A DNA stretch of 64,000 nucleotides, taken from the NCBI RefSeq assembly GCF_027213965.1, contig NZ_JAPWGX010000001.1, positions 310,001 through 374,000 of the forward strand, read 5' to 3'. Within the stretch, counting starts at the first letter, position 1; the number at the start of each line of letters is the position of its first letter. Under the pieces are notes generated by a model that worked only from the letters and a program-made list of their open reading frames with translations, was not told the DNA's origin and made no database searches. Made by a program: the position numbers and the translations under genes. Positions 58,136 through 64,000 of this stretch are shown here, piece after piece. This stretch comes from Maritalea porphyrae. Its GTDB lineage: Bacteria > Pseudomonadota > Alphaproteobacteria > Rhizobiales > Devosiaceae.

Positions 58136-59980
58136 CTATTCCGCCGCAGCAAATCCACCGGATTGTCGCTTCCACAATTGGGCGTAGTGCCCATCTCGCT
58201 CTAGCAATTCATCGTGGGTGCCCTGCTCCACTACCCTGCCCTCATCCATCACCAACAGGCGATCCATGGCGGCAATTGTGGACAAGCGGTGTGCAATCGC
58301 GATGACGGTTTTGTCTGCCATCAATTCGGTCAACTGCTCTTGAATGGCCGCTTCCACCTCGCTATCAAGCGCAGAAGTTGCTTCATCCAACACCAGAATA
58401 GGTGCGTCTTTGAGCAACACACGGGCAATGGCGATCCGCTGGCGTTGGCCACCAGACAATTTCACGCCCCGTTCACCCACTTTCGCCTCATAGGCTTTGT
58501 TTCCATCTTCGTCTTGCAAATCAAGGATCACGTCGTGGATTTTTGCCCGCCTCGCCGCCTCAACCATCTGCTCGTCAGTTGCGTCTGGTTTGCCATATTT
58601 GATATTATCGCCCACCGAGCGATGCAGAAGCGAAGTATCCTGTGAAACAAAGCCAATAGCTTGACGCAAACTGTCTTGGCCAACGCGTGAAATATCTTGT
58701 CCATCGATAGCAATCACACCTTCTTCTGCATCAAACAGGCGCAACAACAGATTGACGATTGTTGACTTTCCGGCGCCCGAACGACCAATCAACCCGACCT
58801 TTTCGCCCGGTCTGATGTCAAGATTAAGCTCATCGATAACCCGTTTATCTTCGCCACCGTCGTAGTTGAACTTTACGTCTTCAAAGGCAATACCGGCCTT
58901 TTCAACCGCAAGTTCAGGTGCATTGGGTTCGTCCACCATCGTAAGCGGCTTAGAAATGGTTTCCATGCCGTCGCGCACCGTGCCCATATCGCGGAAAATG
59001 CCGGATGCGACTTCCAAAATCCAGCCAGAGATATTGAGCAATTGCCAAACAAACGGCACGATCATAGCGAATTGGCCCGTGGTGATCAGGCCCTTGTTCC
59101 ACCAAGATAGTGCGAGGTAGCCCGTGGTGATTAGCAAAATAGTGTTGATGACGAACAGGCTCATCCACATGCGCGAAAATACCCGCATCAACAGGCGGAA
59201 CTGCTTGATGTTTTCCTCAACTGAATCCGCAACATATTTGTCTTCAAGACTTCCAGTCGCAAACGTTTTCAGCGTTTGAATGTTGGCATAGCAATCCACC
59301 ATGCGCCCCGTGACAACCGAGCGCGCGTTTGAGTTGATCTTGGATTGTTTGGCAATCGCTGGGAGCGAGAAATACATCAGCAACAAATAGGCAGCGGCCC
59401 ACCCCAAGAGCGGGAACAAAAAGACGATGTCTTGATTGGCCAGAACACCCGTTGCGACGATAAAGAACACAACCATGTACCAAACCGCATCGATCACCTC
59501 CATGGCGCTATTCTCAAGCGATGGACCTGTTTCAAATATCTTTGAGGCAATTCGGCCCGCAAAGTCTTTTTGGAAAAAAGTCCAGCTTTGGCGCACCACA
59601 TGCCAGTGCGATTGCCAGCGCACGCGGCCCACCAAAGATGGGACAATGGTGTGGTATTGGATGAGAATATCTAAGACAAAAACCGAAGGGCGCAATGCCA
59701 AGGTGATGCCCATTGCCAAAAGCAAAGCGCCTTGGTCTTTGAACAAGGTTCCCGGCTCTGTGCCTGACACAAGATCAACAATGGTCCCAAGGAATATCGG
59801 AATCATAGCATCAAGGGCTGCGCCAATGGCCACAATAATGACTTTGAACATTACGGGTGTTCGGAACTGGCCAATGAAATACCAATAGAATTTGAGCAAC
59901 CCCATCGGTGGATGTGGATTGGGTTCAATATGAATCGGCGAATAATGCTTTTCGAACCAGGCGAAAATAGAATTTAACAT
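58136..59980 (-). CDS. ABC exporter (fused permease-ATPase), half-transporter 1
   Basis: A 614-residue homologue of the neighbouring exporter. It has an N-terminal membrane domain with the matching FFQKDFAGRIASKIFETGPSLEN segment, then GRSGAGKST, GFVSQDTSLLHRSVGDNI, LSGGQRQRIAIARVLL and [16 protein letters not shown]. Both ATPase sites look intact, so the dimer would have two active sites rather than one degenerate site. The leader carries a 7-bp hairpin (60006-60025). It is divergent from pepN. Confidence 0.88.
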   Translation of the reverse strand: MLNSIFAWFEKHYSPIHIEPNPHPPMGLLKFYWYFIGQFRTPVMFKVIIVAIGAALDAMIPIFLGTIVDLVSGTEPGTLFKDQGALLLAMGITLALRPSVFVLDILIQYHTIVPSLVGRVRWQSHWHVVRQSWTFFQKDFAGRIASKIFETGPSLENSAMEVIDAVWYMVVFFIVATGVLANQDIVFLFPLLGWAAAYLLLMYFSLPAIAKQSKINSNARSVVTGRMVDCYANIQTLKTFATGSLEDKYVADSVEENIKQFRLLMRVFSRMWMSLFVINTILLITTGYLALSWWNKGLITTGQFAMIVPFVWQLLNISGWILEVASGIFRDMGTVRDGMETISKPLTMVDEPNAPELAVEKAGIAFEDVKFNYDGGEDKRVIDELNLDIRPGEKVGLIGRSGAGKSTIVNLLLRLFDAEEGVIAIDGQDISRVGQDSLRQAIGFVSQDTSLLHRSVGDNIKYGKPDATDEQMVEAARRAKIHDVILDLQDEDGNKAYEAKVGERGVKLSGGQRQRIAIARVLLKDAPILVLDEATSALDSEVEAAIQEQLTELMADKTVIAIAHRLSTIAAMDRLLVMDEGRVVEQGTHDELLERDGHYAQLWKRQSGGFAAAE

Positions 59981-60005
59981 GTTTGATACACAAAAAGGTT
60001 GGCAA

Positions 60006-60025
60006 GCTGGTTTGAATCAACCAGC
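60006..60025. other. Small hairpin in the leader of the ABC exporter gene
   Basis: GCTGGTT / AACCAGC is a perfect 7-bp stem around TGAATC, 26 bases upstream of the exporter start. It lies in the divergent region shared with pepN. A regulatory role is possible but unproven. Confidence 0.4.
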
Positions 60026-60143
60026 CTTTCAGATTATATGCGGTGGACGAATTTGGCTGTAGCGGTTCTGCCACAGTGTTTCGCAATTTAAAAACTCGCC
60101 AAAAAAATAGGCGCAAAAACAACTCGGGGATTATGAGCTAAAG

Positions 60144-62780
60144 ATGGCTGAAGAACACAAAACCACTTACCTAAGTGATTACAAACCAAGCGAATATGCG
60201 CTTGAAACGACTGATCTGGATGTGGTGTTCGCGCCCGACGAGATGGACATCAAGGCTAAGCTAAAATTTCATTTGCGCGACGGTGTTGCACCAGGTTCGG
60301 CGCTCAAATTGCATGGCGAGCACATGGAATTGCGTCATGTGGCAATTGATGGCCGCGCGCTTTCAAGCGACGAATATACGGTGTCGGACAAATTTCTTGA
60401 GATTCAGAACCCGCCAAAAGAGTTCACGCTTGAGACCGTTGTGCGCGTGCAGCCAGAGGCGAACAAAGCACTTGAGGGCCTATACCGTTCCAGCGGGGTT
60501 TGGTGCACACAATGTGAAGCGGAAGGCTTTCGCCGCATCACCTATTCTTATGACCGCCCAGATGTAATGTCTGTCTATAGTGTGCGCATGGAAGCGGACA
60601 AAACACAGGCGCCAATTCTGCTTTCTAATGGCAATCCGGTGGAAAGTGGCGATTTGGACGGCAATCGCCATTTTGCACTTTGGCATGACCCTCATCCAAA
60701 ACCATCCTACCTGTTTGCGATGGTCGCGGGCGATTTGGCCCACATCGAAGACAGTTTCACCACCATGACAGGAAAACATGTCGATCTGGCCATTTATGTT
60801 GAGCATGGCAAGGAAGGTCAATGCGACTGGGCGATGGATAGCCTGAAACGCTCAATGGTTTGGGACGAAGAACGGTTCGGGTGCGAGTATGATCTTGACG
60901 TGTTCAACATTGTTGCGGTGTCAGATTTCAACCTTGGCGCAATGGAAAACAAGGGCTTAAACATTTTCAACGACAAATGTATTTTGGCGAATCCGCAAAC
61001 CGCAACTGACGATGATTATGAAAAAGTTGAAGCGATTATTGCGCACGAGTATTTCCACAATTGGACGGGCAACCGAATTACTTGTCGAGATTGGTTCCAG
61101 CTCTGCCTCAAAGAGGGGTTAACCGTTTTTCGCGACGAAGAGTTTACTAGTGACGAGCGCTCACGCGCTGTAAAGCGGATTGTTGATGCACGTGACTTGC
61201 GCGCGCACCAATATGCCGAAGATTCAGGTCCGCTTTCACACCCACCTCGCCCAAACCAATTCAAAGAAATCAACAATTTCTACACAGCCACGGTCTATGA
61301 AAAAGGCTCAGCGATTGTGCGCATGATCCAGACCTATTTGGGCAAAGATATGTTCCGCAAAGGCATGGACATCTATCTTGAACGCCACGACGGTGATGCA
61401 GCCATTATCGAAGACTTCGTGAAATGCTTTGAAGATGCAAGCGGCAAAGACTTAAGCCATTTGCAAATGTGGTACACGGTTGCCGGGCGTCCCGAAGTGA
61501 ACATCACCCACAGCTATGACGGCGAGAGCAAGCGCCTAACCATCAACCTTGAACAGATCAATAAGCCAACGCCGGGCGAGCCCACGAAAGAGCCCAAATT
61601 TATTCCAATTCGATTTGGTTTGGTTTCTGATAATGGCGAAGACCTTAGCTGGGATAGTGTAGCAGGGGCAACGGTTGAAGAAGATCTGATGATCCTTGAA
61701 AAAGCCAAGCAGACCGTGGTGTTTGAAGGGGTATCGAGCAAGCCAACACTTTCCCTGTTCCGCGATTTTTCGGCACCGGTTAGCGTCAATTCAGATTTAA
61801 CGATGGTCGACAAACTTAACCTTGCACGATTAGACAATGACCCGTTCAACCGCTGGGACAGTTTGCAAAATGTTGCGCTTGATATCTTGGTGCCTGCCGC
61901 CAAAATCGGCGGAGAGGACCCCACCCCGCAAGACCTTGGCAAATTGGCTGAAGCGTTCCGGTCTGTTTTGATGGACCAAACACTTGATGACGCCTTTAAA
62001 GCGCTAACGCTTAGCTTGCCGACCCAGTCTGTTTTGGCTGAACACGTTGGCGAGAATATTGATCCTGAACACATCTATGATGTGCGACGCTTGGCACTTT
62101 CAGCAATCGCGACGATGATCGAACCTGAGCTAGCTCAAACATATAAGTCGTTGCTTGATGAAGGTGCCTATTCGCCTGACGCTGCTTCTGCTGGTGCACG
62201 TGCATTGAAAAATCAGTGCCTCAACCTATTGTTGGCAGCGGACGCAAACAAAGGCGGCCAAGTGGCCGTAGCACAATATCACGCCGCCACCAATGTGACG
62301 GACCGGAGTGCTGCACTTGGCGCGCTAGCGGCGTCCAACCACCCTGCCGCAGCGGAATTGCTCACCGATTTCCGCAATAATCACTGTGACGATATTTTGG
62401 TGTTCGATAAGTGGCTAAGCTTAAACGCAATCATTCCAGATGAAGACGCGCTGGATCGCGTCAAATCTTTGATGAATGATCCAAAATTCAACATTGAAAA
62501 CCCCAATCGCGTGAGATCTTTGATTGGTGGTTTTGCGGCCAATCAGGTTCAATTTGGGCGCAAAGATGGGGCGAGCTTTAACTTTGCAACGAACTTGATT
62601 GCGGACATTGATACGCGCACGCCTCAATTGGCCGCACGATTGCTCACGCTTTTCCGTTCGTTCAAAAAATACGAATCAACTCGCCGAACCGCCGCACAAT
62701 CCGCGCTGGAAAACCTACAAAAAAGCCCCAACTTGTCGCCTGACTGTTCAGACATTTTGGAACGCACTTTGGCTGGTTAA
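60144..62780 (+). CDS. pepN: Aminopeptidase N
   Basis: An 878-residue M1 metallo-aminopeptidase. It has the GAMEN substrate motif at residues 265-269 and the zinc site HEYFHNWTGNR at 301-311, with the third ligand Glu in LKEGLTVFRDEEF. The N-terminal beta domain (YLSDYKPSEYALETTDL) and the C-terminal helical domain are complete. It trims N-terminal residues from peptides in the cytoplasm. Size and motif spacing match gammaproteobacterial PepN. The start lacks a strong ribosome-binding site. A terminator follows 68 bases after the stop. Confidence 0.95.
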   Translation: MAEEHKTTYLSDYKPSEYALETTDLDVVFAPDEMDIKAKLKFHLRDGVAPGSALKLHGEHMELRHVAIDGRALSSDEYTVSDKFLEIQNPPKEFTLETVVRVQPEANKALEGLYRSSGVWCTQCEAEGFRRITYSYDRPDVMSVYSVRMEADKTQAPILLSNGNPVESGDLDGNRHFALWHDPHPKPSYLFAMVAGDLAHIEDSFTTMTGKHVDLAIYVEHGKEGQCDWAMDSLKRSMVWDEERFGCEYDLDVFNIVAVSDFNLGAMENKGLNIFNDKCILANPQTATDDDYEKVEAIIAHEYFHNWTGNRITCRDWFQLCLKEGLTVFRDEEFTSDERSRAVKRIVDARDLRAHQYAEDSGPLSHPPRPNQFKEINNFYTATVYEKGSAIVRMIQTYLGKDMFRKGMDIYLERHDGDAAIIEDFVKCFEDASGKDLSHLQMWYTVAGRPEVNITHSYDGESKRLTINLEQINKPTPGEPTKEPKFIPIRFGLVSDNGEDLSWDSVAGATVEEDLMILEKAKQTVVFEGVSSKPTLSLFRDFSAPVSVNSDLTMVDKLNLARLDNDPFNRWDSLQNVALDILVPAAKIGGEDPTPQDLGKLAEAFRSVLMDQTLDDAFKALTLSLPTQSVLAEHVGENIDPEHIYDVRRLALSAIATMIEPELAQTYKSLLDEGAYSPDAASAGARALKNQCLNLLLAADANKGGQVAVAQYHAATNVTDRSAALGALAASNHPAAAELLTDFRNNHCDDILVFDKWLSLNAIIPDEDALDRVKSLMNDPKFNIENPNRVRSLIGGFAANQVQFGRKDGASFNFATNLIADIDTRTPQLAARLLTLFRSFKKYESTRRTAAQSALENLQKSPNLSPDCSDILERTLAG

Positions 62781-62848
62781 TTTTTTTTCTAACAGTAAGT
62801 GATTCAAAAGACTCAAAGTTTTTTGGAGCCGGTGTTAAGTTACAATTT

Positions 62849-62874
62849 GGGGGCTCGACAAGAGTCCCCTTTTT
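62849..62874 (+). terminator. Rho-independent terminator after pepN
   Basis: A stem of GGGGGCTC pairing with GAGTCCCC (one G-T wobble) around a 5-base loop, followed by TTTTT. Confidence 0.85.
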
Positions 62875-62944
62875 GATTCAGTATCTTAGCTAAGCGAAGC
62901 GAGAAATCGTCGCCTGGGGTTTTATTTGATACTGGAGAGATACG

Positions 62945-64000
62945 ATGTTGACGACGGAGCAATCCGACGGCGCTGCAACGGGATTCAGAGCAACACAGAA
63001 TGTGTCGCATGACTCAAAACTTTCGCAGAAGCGATCCGTCACTTTTTCCAACTGGCAAAACATCACATCGCTCACTCCAGACGTCCAATTTGAAATTGCA
63101 AAAACACTTGTCGCCATGCTGATTGTGGCAGCGGCAATTTTTTTCTTTGAAGGCTTTGACCTTTTCACCCGCTCCATTATTGCCATTTTGACCATTGCAG
63201 GTGTTTGCGCGCTGCACCAACTAATCCAACTGGCACCGGTACAAGAAGAGCAGAGCGAAGCAACAAACACATTGCACGAAACCCTTGAGCATATGCCACA
63301 TGGTTTAGCCCACTGGGACGCGCAAGCGCAGCTACTTTGGTGCAACTCAGCCTATCGCGAATTGATGGGATTGGAAGAGAAAGCAGCGGAACAGGGTGCG
63401 CCTTACGCCGAGATTATGACCGAGGCAACAAATCCAATTACATTTGATGCACATAAAGACGATGAGCATCATCGAGTTGTAGTGGCCAAATGTGCAGACG
63501 AGAAAATCATCCGCATCGAGGATATTTCTGACCCGGACCACAGTTTTGTTACCGTGATTATTGATAGCACCGAACACCACGCGGCAAAGAAAGCCAAAAA
63601 AGCGCTGCAAGAGCAATATCGGGAACTAGCTAAACAATATCATGCTGAAAAGATCGCGGCTGAAGCAGCCAGCAGATCAAAGACAAGCTTTTTGGCGCAC
63701 CTGAGCCACGACATGCGCACCCCCCTTAACCACATCATTGGTTTTGCCGACCTTGTGCAACATGAACCTTACGGCCCTCTTGGGGACAAACGATACTCAA
63801 ACTATATCTCCGACATCAAACAATCCGGCGAAGCTCTGCTTGACAATTTTGCTTCGATTTTGGATCTGGCCCAACTTGAGGGTGGGCAAACAATTCAAAA
63901 TGACGCTGACGTGGATATGTATAAGTTCGTGAAGCAGAGCCTGCGCCGCCATGCAGCGCGTGCCAAACGCGCCGGGCTAAAACTGGACGCAATGAACCTT
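62945..64000 (+). CDS. Sensor histidine kinase, truncated by the right window edge
   Basis: The frame runs from ATG 62945 (GGAGAGATACG upstream) to the window end without a stop, giving 352 residues. Order of parts: a Ser/Gln-rich cytoplasmic N-terminus (1-48), two adjacent transmembrane helices (about 52-68 and 77-95), a PAS-like domain (about 108-200, with HGLAHWDAQAQLLWCNSAYREL), a charged coiled-coil linker (205-245), and a HisKA domain whose H-box FLAHLSHDMRTPLNHIIGF places the phosphorylated His at 255. EPYGPLGDKRYSNYISDI after the H-box is typical of alphaproteobacterial PleC/DivJ-like kinases. The catalytic ATPase domain lies outside the window. Confidence 0.85.
   Translation, partial: MLTTEQSDGAATGFRATQNVSHDSKLSQKRSVTFSNWQNITSLTPDVQFEIAKTLVAMLIVAAAIFFFEGFDLFTRSIIAILTIAGVCALHQLIQLAPVQEEQSEATNTLHETLEHMPHGLAHWDAQAQLLWCNSAYRELMGLEEKAAEQGAPYAEIMTEATNPITFDAHKDDEHHRVVVAKCADEKIIRIEDISDPDHSFVTVIIDSTEHHAAKKAKKALQEQYRELAKQYHAEKIAAEAASRSKTSFLAHLSHDMRTPLNHIIGFADLVQHEPYGPLGDKRYSNYISDIKQSGEALLDNFASILDLAQLEGGQTIQNDADVDMYKFVKQSLRRHAARAKRAGLKLDAMNL

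Overview
The window reads as a chromosomal segment of an alphaproteobacterium, most likely a member of the Hyphomicrobiales (Rhizobiales). The basis is a RirA-type iron regulator, rhizobial-style hydroxyproline and reductive-pyrimidine catabolic clusters, a BigR sulfur operon, and DUF2218, NnrU and DUF6404 proteins. G+C looks close to one half by eye. Genus cannot be decided from sequence reading alone. No rRNA, tRNA, CRISPR array, prophage or insertion sequence was recognised. Most genes are intact and tightly packed, with many ATGA/TAATG overlaps. Both window edges cut a gene: an aldose 1-epimerase on the left and a sensor histidine kinase on the right.

Layout. 1-10.9 kb holds small metabolic and regulatory units: aldose epimerase, DOPA-dioxygenase-like protein, M20 amidohydrolase, a ClpP paralogue, a YCII protein, an XRE-cupin regulator divergent from the AzlCD amino-acid exporter, a PEP-mutase-family lyase, DUF2218, a flippase/Nudix pair, NnrU, RirA and two tandem DUF6404 proteins. 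11.0-21.1 kb is a complete hydroxyproline catabolic region on the minus strand. It has a polar amino-acid ABC importer, then deaminase, 2-oxoglutarate-semialdehyde dehydrogenase, FAD D-amino-acid dehydrogenase, 4-hydroxyproline 2-epimerase, an enolase-superfamily enzyme and a second proline-racemase-family protein with Ser/Thr in place of the Cys pair. A common 12-bp motif lies in front of both transcription units. 21.2-24.9 kb carries LysR, DUF6326, a methyltransferase, a GntR/FCD regulator and a peroxiredoxin.

25.2-40.6 kb is a reductive pyrimidine (uracil/thymine) catabolic regulon: PreT/PreA, a DMT transporter, two tandem RutR-like TetR regulators, beta-alanine:pyruvate-type aminotransferase, methylmalonate/malonate-semialdehyde dehydrogenase, N-carbamoyl-beta-alanine amidohydrolase, a small unknown protein, LysE, dihydropyrimidinase, and a four-gene ABC importer with an NMT1/THI5-type binding protein. 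Sites close to the RutR operator TTGACCAnnTGGTCAA lie before preT and before the aminotransferase. Together the genes take a pyrimidine from import to acetyl-CoA or propionyl-CoA.

40.6-64 kb holds a YtrA-type GntR with an unknown membrane protein, a second LysR/membrane-protein pair (DUF4386), an Lrp/nitrilase divergent pair, an FNT channel, a histidine phosphatase, an orphan TRAP binding protein, a D-lyxose isomerase, a five-gene sulfur operon (two YeeE/YedE proteins, persulfide-dioxygenase-like, DUF442, SulP) divergent from BigR, panBC, a membrane methyltransferase, two tandem ABC exporters, pepN and the truncated histidine kinase. No wholly unknown large system is evident. The most promising leads are the unassigned enolase-superfamily/Ser-Thr racemase pair in the hydroxyproline region, the twin RutR-like regulators on a reductive pyrimidine pathway, and several operator-like palindromes and structured intergenic regions.
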